From Oceanicoccus sp. KOV_DT_Chl (GTDB lineage: Bacteria; Pseudomonadota; Gammaproteobacteria; Pseudomonadales; Dasaniaceae), in assembly GCF_900120175.1 (NCBI RefSeq), contig NZ_FQLF01000002.1, positions 1,984,001 through 2,048,000 of the forward strand: a stretch of 64,000 bases of DNA. The letters are read 5' to 3'. Under the pieces are notes generated by a model. The model was given only the letters and a program-made list of their open reading frames with translations. It searched no databases and had not been told where the DNA came from. Numbering within the stretch: position 1 is the first letter of the stretch; the number at the start of each line of letters is the position of its first letter. Position numbers and translations under genes: made by a program. Shown one piece after another: positions 1 through 8,753 of the stretch.

Positions 1-416
1 CAAACCGAGCAGGGCATAGTTGCCATTGGGGGTGAGATCGACCGCCATCACTTCGTTGGGGCGGTCCAGAAAGTCAGTGATTGCCCCGTGGTGGCATCCC
101 ATAGCACCATGGTCTGGTGATCGGCAGTTAGCGCGAAGCGGCCATCGGGAGAAAAGCCGGCGGCAATAATATTGCTGTATTCACCCTTCTTATGATTCCA
201 GTTAAAGAGTCGCTCGCCTTTGCTGGTGGTCCACAGGCTGCCGCCGTGGGTAATAGAGCCGATAACACTGCGCTGACCATCCTGGGATAGGGCTGCGCTA
301 TAAGCGCCTTTGACTGCATTTTCCCAGCTTTGAGTCGGGGCCTTACCGCTATCGCAAGCGCTTAATAACAGGGGCAGGACAATAACTAAACAGCGAAGTA
401 ATACAGGTTTTAACAT
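1..416 (-). CDS. Lipoprotein with WD40-type repeats, partial, frame broken
   Basis: The N-terminus has a signal peptide ending in the lipobox LLLSAC, so this is a probable outer-membrane or periplasmic lipoprotein. Downstream are WD40/beta-propeller-like blades (for example AAGFSPDGRFALTADHQTMV with VLWDATTG). The frame stops near base 48, but the next frame continues with a further blade (VMAVDLTPNGNYALLGL) up to the window edge. Adding one base to the GGGG run at 58-61 makes it continuous. The gene is therefore incomplete at the window edge and carries an apparent one-base loss. Partner and function are unknown; propellers of this kind usually bind proteins. Confidence 0.7.
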
Positions 417-544
417 GAGGTTTGAGTGTCCAGATGGCGAGTGGATAGTGGTGTTAGTGTAGTCGCTTACGGTCGCTAGGTGATAATCATGGGAGAGGCT
501 GGCTTAATCATAGCTACACTCCCCTTCGAGCTTATATTGCAGAC

Positions 545-577
545 AAAAAAAACCGACAACCAGTTAAAGCTATCGGC
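545..577 (-). terminator. Rho-independent terminator after rsd-like gene
   Basis: Read on the minus strand, a six-pair stem (CCGATA with TGTCGG, one G-T pair) is followed directly by eight T. It lies about 40 bases past the stop of the rsd-like gene. Confidence 0.6.
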
Positions 578-615
578 ATAGGGAGGATTAAATTTAACGG
601 TTGGTGATGCAGCTA

Positions 616-1086
616 TTAAGCCACCTGTACTTGCTCACGGTGAGACTCATGCAGCAGGTCAATCAACTGGTCTTCCAGCTCAAAGCGGGATTCCAGCGTC
701 TCGCCAAGCTGGGATAAGCTTTTGGGCAAAGTGGTCAATAAACCTTCAGCGTCTACAAAGCGATCATTAAAGGCCATCGCCTGGGCAGTGGTAGCGTTAA
801 TGCCAGGCAGTAATGCGTGGGCCTGATCTGCGCTGCCGTCTGCAAAAGCTTCAGCTTCGCGAAGGAGTTCGTAATAGACTTCAAAGTGCCCTGCGGAAAG
901 GTAATCTACCAATTGTTGGCAGAATGTTTGTAGTCGAGTGCTAGGGGAGTCAGTTTCTGTGCGTTGTTCGTGGATACCGCTGAGATCGCAGAATTTCACA
1001 ATAATGGATTGGCGCGCCTGCAACCAGCGCTCAATTAATTCATTAACCCCGGTCCAGCGTTCCTGAATAGTGCAATTGTCCAGCAT
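616..1086 (-). CDS. rsd: Rsd/AlgQ family anti-sigma-70 regulator
   Basis: The 156-residue protein from MLDNCTIQERW has the family's hallmarks: the ERW...LIERWLQARQ helix near the start, the FCQQLVDYLSAGHFEVY segment at about residues 55-75, and the LGETLESRFELEDQLIDLL stretch near the end. Rsd binds region 4 of the housekeeping sigma factor and favours alternative sigma factors in stationary phase; AlgQ in Pseudomonas also affects alginate. A longer in-frame start exists at 1158, but homologues begin at MLD and the upstream 24 codons have no convincing ribosome site. Transcribed alone, with a terminator behind it. Confidence 0.85.
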   Translation of the reverse strand: MLDNCTIQERWTGVNELIERWLQARQSIIVKFCDLSGIHEQRTETDSPSTRLQTFCQQLVDYLSAGHFEVYYELLREAEAFADGSADQAHALLPGINATTAQAMAFNDRFVDAEGLLTTLPKSLSQLGETLESRFELEDQLIDLLHESHREQVQVA

Positions 1087-1396
1087 AGTGATAGCCCTGT
1101 GTATTGTTATTTGGTTGTCGATTTCTTTGTTCAATAAATGATCGACTGGTTTGTTCATCGATTAAGCAAACTGTGCTTATGGATTTAATATAAGTGAGGA
1201 TTACTTTAAGAACAAGCTTTAAGTTGAGGAAATTATTAGATTTTTTGTATTTTAGTTTGAGCGCTTGCGCCAGCGTGAGTGTTCACTGACGCGGGAGGCT
1301 AAAGGCTTGGGATACTATGACCATTTAATTTATACGCTTGTGGGCGGGAGATGGCCATGAAATAAATAGTGCAGAGATTAGCGTGGGAGGCGGTTT

Positions 1397-2115
1397 TTAG
1401 AAGTATTGCACGGCCCAGGGAATGAGCGCGGCACTCAGCGCACCCGTAAGGCACATAGCTAAACTGGAAAAAGCACCGCGGTTGGGTGCATTTCAAAAGC
1501 GCGGGCTGTACCCATACCATGGGCTGTTATGCCCAAACAAAACCCCTGGATTTTGGGGTCAGTGATTTTTAGCGCGCGAAACACAAAGGGCGCCATGGCG
1601 ATACTCACTGCGGCGGTTAAGGCCACCGCGCCAGCGGCCAGCGTCGTGAGGCCGCCAATTTCTTCGGCCAGACTAATAGCTATCGGGGTGGTCACTGATT
1701 TGGGGAGTAGCGACAACATGGTGGTTTCAGTCGCCCCAAGTAAGTAAGCGATAACAACTGCTGATCCTCCCGCAAATACTGCCCCGGTACTAAATGTTAA
1801 GAGAATAGGCAGTGCCATTTTGCGGATCAGATGGAGTTGTTGATAGAGTGGAACCGCCAGCGCCACTGTGGCGGGTCCCAGCCAAAACATCAGCAATTGA
1901 TTGCCTTCAAGGTAATCCTGATAGCGGATATTCAGGCGCGGTAGTAACAACGCGACGATGATCGCGCCAATAATAGTTGGGTGTAACAATGGCAGCTCGT
2001 TGCAACGGCGGTAGAGAATATTTGCCAGATAAAACGCCGCCACGGATAGCGTCAGGGCAAATAGTGGGCTGGCCAATAATTCGCTGTACCAGAGCTGATC
2101 GAGCCATTTATCCAC
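1397..2115 (-). CDS. lrgB: LrgB/CidB family membrane protein, one-base frame break
   Basis: A hydrophobic multi-pass protein of the LrgB/YohK family, which works with the holin-like LrgA/CidA in murein hydrolase control or metabolite export. The family's C-terminal block is present (SVTTPIAISLAEEIGG, then GITAHGMGTARAFE). The frame then ends early in VLFPV, whereas the next frame carries the expected tail GAFSSLAMCLTGALSAAL ending at 1397. Restoring one base at 1476-1477 gives 239 residues, the normal length. Start is GTG at 2115, preceded by a G-rich ribosome site, overlapping the end of lrgA by eight bases, so the two are translationally coupled. Confidence 0.85.
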
Positions 2116-2467
2116 CGTGACCCCCCTGCTTTTTACTGAGAGTCTTCATGAGCAAGGCGTTAAAGATCAGCGATAGTAGTGAGCCGACGATGACGGCGGC
2201 AATAATCGCTGGCCACTGACTGTCATATTGCTTACCGAGAAAAAATAAACCTGCAGCAGCAGGTAGAAACATCAAGCCCAGTAGAGGAATTAAGGTTTGG
2301 CTGCTTTTGGCAATCGCTGCGGGTACTCCACGGCAGCAGCACAGCCCGGTAAATAATATGAACATGCCAAGCACTGGCCCTGGCAGGTTGAGTTGAAAAT
2401 AGGCTTTTATGGCCTCACCAGCAGTTTGGCAAAGCAGTAACACGAGTATTCCTTGTAGCAAGGGCAT
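2108..2467 (-). CDS. lrgA: LrgA/CidA family holin-like protein
   Basis: 119 residues with four predicted membrane segments and the family motif LPGPVLGMFILF at about residues 28-40. LrgA/CidA proteins are holin-like inner-membrane proteins that act with LrgB/CidB. The gene lies between dsbB (6 bases upstream) and lrgB (8-base overlap), so dsbB-lrgA-lrgB probably form one minus-strand transcript. No LytTR or LysR regulator is adjacent. Confidence 0.88.
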   Translation of the reverse strand: MPLLQGILVLLLCQTAGEAIKAYFQLNLPGPVLGMFILFTGLCCCRGVPAAIAKSSQTLIPLLGLMFLPAAAGLFFLGKQYDSQWPAIIAAVIVGSLLSLIFNALLMKTLSKKQGGHGG

Positions 2468-2473
2468 AATTAG

Positions 2474-2959
2474 TTAGCCATCACTTCGCAGAAACTGCCA
2501 GCAGCCAGCGGCGACAAAGCCGAGAAAACACGCCAGTGACCATTCCCCCATACTGAAACCTAAAAAGGTCCACACCACCTCGGCACAGTTGCCATCCCCT
2601 CGAATCATGGTCATTAAGGCTTCGCTGATCGGGAAGGTCTCCAGCATATATTGCAAACTGGGGCCGCAGGCAGGGACTTGTTCCGGCGGCAAATGTTGCA
2701 GCCACACCTGTCGCCCGGCAAACCCCGCACCGGCGAGTGCGCTAAGGGTGGTCAAAAAAGCATAGAGTTTGGCTTTACCACGATGAATCAACGCAGCCCC
2801 GGCAAACACGGCAATAAGGATATAAAACAATCGCTGGGTCATGCACAATGGGCAGGGTTCCAGATATTGATAATATTGGGTATAAAGTGCATAGCTCATC
2901 AGGCCGATAACACTGATGATCAATAACAGATTTGTTTGTTGGCGATTGGGTAATAGCAT
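2474..2959 (-). CDS. dsbB: Disulfide bond formation protein DsbB
   Basis: An inner-membrane quinone reductase that reoxidises DsbA. The protein has four membrane segments, the first periplasmic redox pair CPLC at about residue 36-39 and the second periplasmic loop with CGPSLQYMLETFP followed by DGNCAEVVW, giving the second pair of cysteines. The ATG at 2959 was chosen over the GTG two codons upstream because AAGG lies at good spacing. It is unusual to see dsbB directly before lrgAB; no dsbA is nearby. Confidence 0.93.
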   Translation of the reverse strand: MLLPNRQQTNLLLIISVIGLMSYALYTQYYQYLEPCPLCMTQRLFYILIAVFAGAALIHRGKAKLYAFLTTLSALAGAGFAGRQVWLQHLPPEQVPACGPSLQYMLETFPISEALMTMIRGDGNCAEVVWTFLGFSMGEWSLACFLGFVAAGCWQFLRSDG

Positions 2960-3078
2960 AAACACCTTGGGCAGTTGGTTTCAGCAGCGATACAGTAGGC
3001 GAAAGTGGCGGATGACTCAAGCAGCAAGAGCCTGAGTGCGTCATCTTCCACAATAAAATACAGTTAGGAGTTTAAGAC

Positions 3079-3516
3079 ATGCGTTTCCCCGCTTTAGTTC
3101 TCATTACTTTACTGAGTGTCCTGTTTTCGAACGTGCTCTGGGCTCAGGAAGAGGCAGTGGAAGGTGAAGGCGAGGAGGGCGCGGTGGCGGCACCCACTAG
3201 CTATATTGATTTAAAGCCCGCGTTTATTGTTAATTATGGCGGCGCAGGGAAATTACGTTATTTAAAAACCGATATTGCCTTACGTTTAGCCGGTGGCCCA
3301 TCCGGGCAGAGCCAGATCCGTCATCATATGCCCTATCTTCGCCACACTATTGTGATGCGTTTAAGTCGCGCCACGGAAGAAGAGTTAGCCTCGATGGAAG
3401 GGCGTGAATTATTACGACTTGAAGTGCTGGAAGAGGTCAGGGTGATGTTGACCAAAGAAGAAGGTAAACACTTTGTTGATGACCTGTTGTTCAATTCATT
3501 TATCGTGCAGCGTTAG
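3079..3516 (+). CDS. FliL-family periplasmic protein, stand-alone
   Basis: 145 residues: a cleavable signal peptide (cut near VLWAQ), an acidic linker of about 20 residues, then a FliL-type domain (YIDLKPAFIVNY, YLKTDIALRL, VRVMLTKEEGK). FliL normally sits by the flagellar stator as a single-pass membrane protein. This copy has no flagellar neighbours and its hydrophobic segment looks cleavable, so it is probably one of the FliL-like proteins of unknown role found outside flagellar operons. It converges on acpH with only three bases between them. Confidence 0.75.
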   Translation: MRFPALVLITLLSVLFSNVLWAQEEAVEGEGEEGAVAAPTSYIDLKPAFIVNYGGAGKLRYLKTDIALRLAGGPSGQSQIRHHMPYLRHTIVMRLSRATEEELASMEGRELLRLEVLEEVRVMLTKEEGKHFVDDLLFNSFIVQR

Positions 3517-3519
3517 TGG

Positions 3520-4116
3520 TTAACGCGATAGCTGATTAAATTCTTTTTTAATTTGTTGCGCATGTGATTGTAGCTGAGGATAAAATTCTAAAAAAATTTG
3601 TTCCAGCGCTGGATAGTGTTGTTCCATTTCTTCCGCAGCAAGTGCCAACGGATTATCCCGTTTAATACGTTGGCCAATACGCTGTAGTGCAGCGGCAACG
3701 GTTTGCCAATGTTTATAATTTTCAAATACATCATAACGAGCAAGGTTGTTGGCCTGCTGCTGTGCTGCTGCGGTTAAATGTGTTGATTCAACAATGAGTT
3801 GATACACTTGTTGGCTAAAGGTGGTTAGCGGCTGATGATGAAAGAGGTGCCAGTGTTGGTTTAAAAAATGATCGAAGACGACATCGGTCATAATCCCTGA
3901 ATAACGGCGAAACTCAGGGGCGAATAATTGTTGTGCCTGTTTTGGTAAGGAATGTTGGTCGGTATAGGCATCGATTTTACGATGCAATAAAATGCCCTGT
4001 TCTAATCCAGGGCTGCGCTCTCCCTTTAATGGTCCCTTGATAAAATCACCTAACAAAGCACCTAATAATAATTCATCATCACCGTGGCTGAGATGAAAGT
4101 GCGCGAGATAATTCAT
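3520..4116 (-). CDS. acpH: Acyl carrier protein phosphodiesterase
   Basis: 198 residues of the AcpH family (formerly DUF479). It removes the 4'-phosphopantetheine arm from holo-ACP to give apo-ACP. The N-terminus MNYLAHFHLS, the GALLGDFIKGPL motif and LLHRKIDAYTDQH are diagnostic; these His and Asp residues form an HD-like metal site. The gene follows gshA by 11 bases on the same strand and is likely cotranscribed. Confidence 0.9.
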   Translation of the reverse strand: MNYLAHFHLSHGDDELLLGALLGDFIKGPLKGERSPGLEQGILLHRKIDAYTDQHSLPKQAQQLFAPEFRRYSGIMTDVVFDHFLNQHWHLFHHQPLTTFSQQVYQLIVESTHLTAAAQQQANNLARYDVFENYKHWQTVAAALQRIGQRIKRDNPLALAAEEMEQHYPALEQIFLEFYPQLQSHAQQIKKEFNQLSR

Positions 4117-4126
4117 AAGCGGTTAA

Positions 4127-5706
4127 TTAGCCAAGCTCAGTATATTGCTGATAATACTGGGCGAGATATTCATCAAAGCTAATGTTGTCTGCGGCCTCAA
4201 TAGCCGCTTGTTGTTGCAAGGATTGCTGTGCTTTGGCAACAAATTCTTGTTGCTGCTCGGCAGTCAAAGGTTGTTGCCGAAAATAGTCACCGTGTTGTTG
4301 TGACTGTTGCATGGCAAAGCTAAAAAATGAATGTTGTTGAGAACGCATGTCGCTCAGTATCTGTGCAGAAGGCGTTAGCGATGAGTCGGTAATTTTGGCT
4401 CGCTGTTCTTTACAAATACGCTGGTAATCTGTGCCGCCATAAGCGGTGTCTAATTGCGCAGCAACTTTCTCTATACCATCCAGTAAACTATTACCCCATT
4501 GTTGCAGGCTGTATTCGTTATTCCGAGTGGTTAACTTCAAGCTGGGGTCGCGGCCATTATTAACCACGGCTTTTAAGTTGTGGCTGATATGATCACGCTC
4601 GTCGTCGTCGCACATCGGGCTGCGTTCAAATAAACAGTACAGCAAGAAACAATCAATAAAACGAATCTGGTCGGCATCGATTCCCATAGGTAAGTAGGGG
4701 TTAACATCGATACAGCGCACTTCAATATATTCAACGCCGCGTTGGCGCAAAGCTCCTAGCGGCGTTTCTCCGGAGTGGGTCACGCGTTTAGGTCGAATCG
4801 GGCTGTAAAATTCATTTTCAATTTGTAATAAAGCATCGGAAAGCTGTTGGTATTTACCATCGACATTGGTGCCAATTTTTTCATAATCCGGATGGGTGTT
4901 GATTATAGCCTGTCGTAAAGTTTCAATATAATTATCGATGCTGTTGTAGCAGATTTTTAAATTTTCCTGAGCACTGCTTTGATAGCCTAAATCACCCATC
5001 CGTAACGCGGTGGCATAGGGCAAATAAACACTGTTGTGATCGAAGGATTGTAGTTGATGCTGCCGACCTCTTAGGAAGCTATTGCATACCGCTGGCGAGG
5101 CACCATATAAATACACCAACAACCAGGAATAGCGGCGGAAGTTACGGATCAATTCAAAATAAGAATCGGTGATGTAGTCCTGCAGCGGTCGCTTGTCATA
5201 ATCTTGTTGTTGCAATGCTTGCCATAAATTTTGTGGCAGCGAAAAATTATAATGGATACCGGCGATGGTTTGCATAATGCGGCCGTAGCGGTTGCCAAGG
5301 CCTCGGCGGTAAGCGGTTTTCATTTGCGCGACATTGGAGCTGCCATATTGTGCCAGTGGAATGTGTTCATCGCCGTGTACCACACAGGGCATGCTCGCGG
5401 TCCATAATTGTTCTTCTCCCAGTTGTGAATAGACAAAACTATGCACGTCCTGCAAGCACTGTAAACTACCTTCGATATCGGTAGACACCGGGGTAATAAA
5501 CTCCATCAACGCCTCGGAAAAGTCGGTGGTAATATTGGGGTGTGTGAGTGTTGAACCCAGGCTGACCGGATGTGGGGTCTGTGCCAGTGTGCCTTCGGGG
5601 TGATGCGCAGGCTTTCTTTTTCCAGGCCCCGTTGCATTTCTTTTAGCAGCGCATTGTTGGTATTGCTAGTTAGCAATTCCAGACGTTCGGTCAGTTGATC
5701 CGGCAA
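4127..5706 (-). CDS. gshA: Glutamate-cysteine ligase, one-base frame break
   Basis: Catalyses the first step of glutathione synthesis. Family blocks are clear: MQRGLEKESLRI, LMEFITPVSTDIEG, AQYGSSNVAQMKTAYRRGL, MQTIAGIHYNFSLP, LQIENEFYSPIRPKR and GVEYIEVRCIDVNPY. The reading frame is cut after SLRITP; the next frame continues with the expected EGTLAQTPHPVSLGSTL and the rest. Adding one base to the run at 5597-5600 yields 526 residues, close to the 518 of E. coli. I place the start at TTG 5706, which has GGAG eight bases upstream and fits the family N-terminus; an upstream TTG at 5763 is possible. An acpH gene follows. Confidence 0.9.
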
Positions 5707-5861
5707 AATGGTTACTCCGTAGCGGCTGCTGTTATTGGGTGTTATTGGGCTGGAACCAATCAATATAGGGTCAGATTGGCAAGTTTAAAGGGGCAAGCTA
5801 GTGTCGACAAGGAATAAACCTTTAAGTTTCTTTTAACTGCAGGCTAAAAAAGGTGCTGAGA

Positions 5862-6473
5862 ATGAGTGATAACAACAGTATTACGCAGGTACTGGATTAT
5901 TGGTTTGCAGATATTGGTGATGGTTTTGACGTACAGCAGCAAAACAAGTTGTGGTTTATGGGTGGAGTTGCCGTCGACGAGGAAATCAGCCGCTTGTTTA
6001 GTGAGGGCGTTCAACGGGCATTGCGTGGTGAGCTGGACCATTGGTCCAGCACGGCGCAGGGAATGCTGGCATTGATAGTGTTGCTCGATCAATTTCCGCG
6101 CAATATTTATCGCGGTGATAGTCGTGCCTTTGACGGGGATGAGCGAGCACAGCGGTGGGTTGATCGGGGTTTAGCGCAAGCAATGGATCAACAGTTGGGT
6201 TACATCCAGCGATTATTTTTTTATATGCCGTTAATGCATGCCGAGGATGTAGTACAACAGCAACAGGGAGTCGAATGTTTCCAGCAACTATTGGCTGATA
6301 TTCCTGCAGCTGGCAAAGCTATTATTCAGTCCAGCCTCGATTTTGCGATTAAGCATCAGCAGATAATTCAGCAGTTTGGTCGCTTTCCCTATCGTAATGT
6401 CGTGCTAGCCCGTGAGTCGACAGCAGCGGAGCAGGCCTATCTTGATCGCGGTGGCCCGCGTTTTGGTCAATAA
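5862..6473 (+). CDS. DUF924 family protein
   Basis: 203 residues beginning VLDYWFADIGDGFD..NKLWF, then LIVLLDQFPRNIYRGDSRAFDGDERA and the C-terminal FGRFPYRNVVLARESTAAE, all typical of DUF924. The family is a helical TPR-like fold of unknown biochemical role, widespread in proteobacteria. It stands alone, divergent from gshA. Start at ATG 5862 rather than 5853 follows the position of family members. A seven-pair hairpin (6535-6553) lies downstream without a T tract. Confidence 0.85.
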   Translation: MSDNNSITQVLDYWFADIGDGFDVQQQNKLWFMGGVAVDEEISRLFSEGVQRALRGELDHWSSTAQGMLALIVLLDQFPRNIYRGDSRAFDGDERAQRWVDRGLAQAMDQQLGYIQRLFFYMPLMHAEDVVQQQQGVECFQQLLADIPAAGKAIIQSSLDFAIKHQQIIQQFGRFPYRNVVLARESTAAEQAYLDRGGPRFGQ

Positions 6474-6613
6474 ATGCGGGGCTTGGTGCTTGCTAATAAA
6501 CAAATGGTAATCCGCAGTCATTGCTTGCCGACTGAGGCAGTGAAATACTGCCTGCTGAGTTATATCGTTAAGCCTTCGCTGCTGCTAAAAAATTGATAAT
6601 CAAGAGAGATCCC

Positions 6614-7111
6614 ATGGAATTACCTGAGCCGCTGAATATCACCACATTACCCGAAACTTCGCTGGAATCCGGCCATGTGAATCATAATGATTTACCCTGG
6701 GTCGATCAGGGTTTTGGCATTGAAATGAAAATCCTGCGGGTTTGTGATGCCACTGGACACTGGATCATTATGAATCGCTTTCCACCCGGTACCCAGTTGC
6801 CGACACATCGTCACAGTGGTGCGGTGACCGCTTATACCTTGCAGGGGAAATGGGGTTATCTGGAAAGTGATTTTACTGCCACGGCAGGCTCGGTTATTTT
6901 TGAACCGGCTAATACCGCTCACACTTTAAAAGTGGCTGACGACAATACTGAGCCGACCATTGTTTTTTTTACTATTGTAGGCAGCCTGATTCATTTCACT
7001 GAAGACGGCACCATCTGGGGTATTTCCGATGGTCATACCCAATTGGCTGAATATATTCGCTTAGCCAAAGAGCAGGCGGGCGTTGATATCACTAGCGCGC
7101 AATTGCTGTAG
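6614..7111 (+). CDS. Cupin protein, 2,4'-dihydroxyacetophenone dioxygenase-like
   Basis: 165 residues with a cupin barrel: first motif GTQLPTHRHSGAVTAYTLQG at about residues 67-86, which supplies two His for a metal, and second motif around PANTAHTL. The family includes an iron dioxygenase that cleaves aryl ketones and many members of unknown substrate. The stop lies eight bases before the P450 start, so the two are probably cotranscribed and may act on the same compound. ATG 6614 has AGAGAG upstream. Confidence 0.75.
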   Translation: MELPEPLNITTLPETSLESGHVNHNDLPWVDQGFGIEMKILRVCDATGHWIIMNRFPPGTQLPTHRHSGAVTAYTLQGKWGYLESDFTATAGSVIFEPANTAHTLKVADDNTEPTIVFFTIVGSLIHFTEDGTIWGISDGHTQLAEYIRLAKEQAGVDITSAQLL

Positions 7112-7119
7112 ATTCGATT

Positions 7120-8391
7120 ATGTCATCACTAGACTCAATCGATATTTATAACCCCGATAATTACGTCAATGCGGTACCGCTGGCAGATTTTAAACGTTTG
7201 CGCGAACACGCGCCGGTGCATTGGCATACGCACCCCGATGGTGGTGGCTATTGGGTAGTTAGCCGGCATGAAGACGTAATGAAAGTATCGCGTGATCACA
7301 AAACATTTTCTGCCGAGCGCGGTTTTGTTTTAGTTGATGATTTGCCGCCGGAAATTTTAGCGCAGGTCAAAGGCCAGTTGCTCGGTATGGACCCACCTAA
7401 TCACGGGCCAATAAGGCGCGCGGTGATCAGCCGTTTCACCTCAAAAATGCTGGCGGAATTAGAGCCTAAAGTGCGTGCGATTACCAAGCGCTTATTAACC
7501 GAAGCTTTAGCTAAACCTGACTGTAATTTTGTTTATGATGTGGCCGGTGAATTACCGACTTCGGTGATTGGTTCAATGCTGGGGGTGCCACAGGATATGT
7601 GGCATCAGTTGCGGGAGTGGTCAGATATGCAGACCTCGGCCAGTGACCCTGATATTGGTGGCAGTCCGGAGGAGGTTAACAATGCGTCGATTGCGATGGG
7701 GACTTACGGTTATCAATTAGCTGCTGAGCGCAAAGATAAAGGCGGCGATGATTTAATTTCCTTATTGGTGAATGTTGAAGTGGATGGCCATCAGGTGTCA
7801 GAAATGGAATTCGCTTCGTTATTTATCCAGATTACCGTTGCTGGTAATGAAACCACCAGAGCATTAATTTCTGGCGGTATGTATGAGTTGATTCAGCGCC
7901 CGGAGTTGTACCGTGAATTGGAGGCCAGTTGTCTAGCCGGTGGCGAAAGCAATACGGCATTAATGAAAACGGCGATTGAAGAAATGCTGCGCTGGACTTG
8001 TCCATTACATTACTTCCGACGCACAGCTACCTGTGATACGGAAATCGCCGGGCAAAAAATTAAAGCCAATGATAAAGTGGTGATGTTGTATACCTCAGCC
8101 AACTTTGATGAAGCGGTCTACGAGCAGCCGGAGCAATTTGATATTCATCGGCAAGTAAACCCACATATGGCCTTTGGCCATGGCATCCATCTGTGTTTAG
8201 GCGCCAATTTAGCGCGAATGGAAATGCGAGTATTTTTGGAAGAGTTTTTTAAAATGTTTGCCGGTGTTGAAATCACCGGTGAATGTCAGCGTATCCGCTC
8301 GAATCTGGTCAATGGCTTTAAGCAAATGCCGGTGAAGTTGATCCCCGCTAAGGGCTGCTGGCCTGAGCTTTCAGGGCTTGGGCTTTTGTAA
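7120..8391 (+). CDS. Cytochrome P450, CYP125/CYP124-like
   Basis: Soluble bacterial P450. The I-helix AGNETTR at about residue 241, the ExxR motif EEMLRWT and the haem loop FGHGIHLCLG (Cys about residue 355) are intact. The RRTATCDTEIAGQKIKANDK segment is typical of the actinobacterial CYP124/125/142 clade, which hydroxylates terminal methyl groups of sterols and branched lipids. A sterol or isoprenoid substrate is inference, helped by the steroid-type genes from 26 kb on. The last 13 residues run over the convergent DUF962 gene; one extra C in the run 8343-8346 would stop the protein at 8351, after 410 residues, a more usual end. Confidence 0.85.
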   Translation: MSSLDSIDIYNPDNYVNAVPLADFKRLREHAPVHWHTHPDGGGYWVVSRHEDVMKVSRDHKTFSAERGFVLVDDLPPEILAQVKGQLLGMDPPNHGPIRRAVISRFTSKMLAELEPKVRAITKRLLTEALAKPDCNFVYDVAGELPTSVIGSMLGVPQDMWHQLREWSDMQTSASDPDIGGSPEEVNNASIAMGTYGYQLAAERKDKGGDDLISLLVNVEVDGHQVSEMEFASLFIQITVAGNETTRALISGGMYELIQRPELYRELEASCLAGGESNTALMKTAIEEMLRWTCPLHYFRRTATCDTEIAGQKIKANDKVVMLYTSANFDEAVYEQPEQFDIHRQVNPHMAFGHGIHLCLGANLARMEMRVFLEEFFKMFAGVEITGECQRIRSNLVNGFKQMPVKLIPAKGCWPELSGLGLL

Positions 8392-8688
8392 CGGCGTCAG
8401 CAGCCAATCTTTATACATCACCCAATCACTTGCAAAACTATACAGCGGATAGCCGAAGGTAGCGGGACGGTTCTTTTCAAAACCAAAATGCCCCACCCAG
8501 GCGCAGCCATAGCCTATCAGCGGCAATACCAGCAGCCAAAGTAGCGATAGGCCACTGATAACAATGAACAGCAAGGCGATCAGCGTCAGGGTTGAACCCA
8601 AATAGTGCAGGTAGCGACAGACCGGGTGTGAGTGCTGAGTGAGGTAGAAGTCATAAAACTCAGAAAAAGTAGCAAATTCAGTTTTCAT
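8371..8688 (-). CDS. DUF962/Mpo1-like membrane protein
   Basis: 105 residues with two to three membrane spans. The family signature is visible: HSHPVCRYLHYLGS near residue 18, and GHFGFEKNRPATFGYPLYS followed by D and MYKDW. Mpo1 of yeast is an iron-dependent dioxygenase shortening 2-hydroxy fatty acids; the conserved His residues are present here but the bacterial proteins are untested as far as I know. Converges on the P450 gene. Confidence 0.8.
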   Translation of the reverse strand: MKTEFATFSEFYDFYLTQHSHPVCRYLHYLGSTLTLIALLFIVISGLSLLWLLVLPLIGYGCAWVGHFGFEKNRPATFGYPLYSFASDWVMYKDWLLTPLQKPKP

Positions 8689-8753
8689 CTGGCGGCATCA
8701 TATCTATGCTTATCGGAGATTTGCCATGTTAACGCTATTTCAAGGGTTTGGTT

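Noticed and set aside
6535-6553. Seven-pair hairpin after the DUF924 gene as a terminator
   Set aside because: No T tract on either strand; too weak to call.
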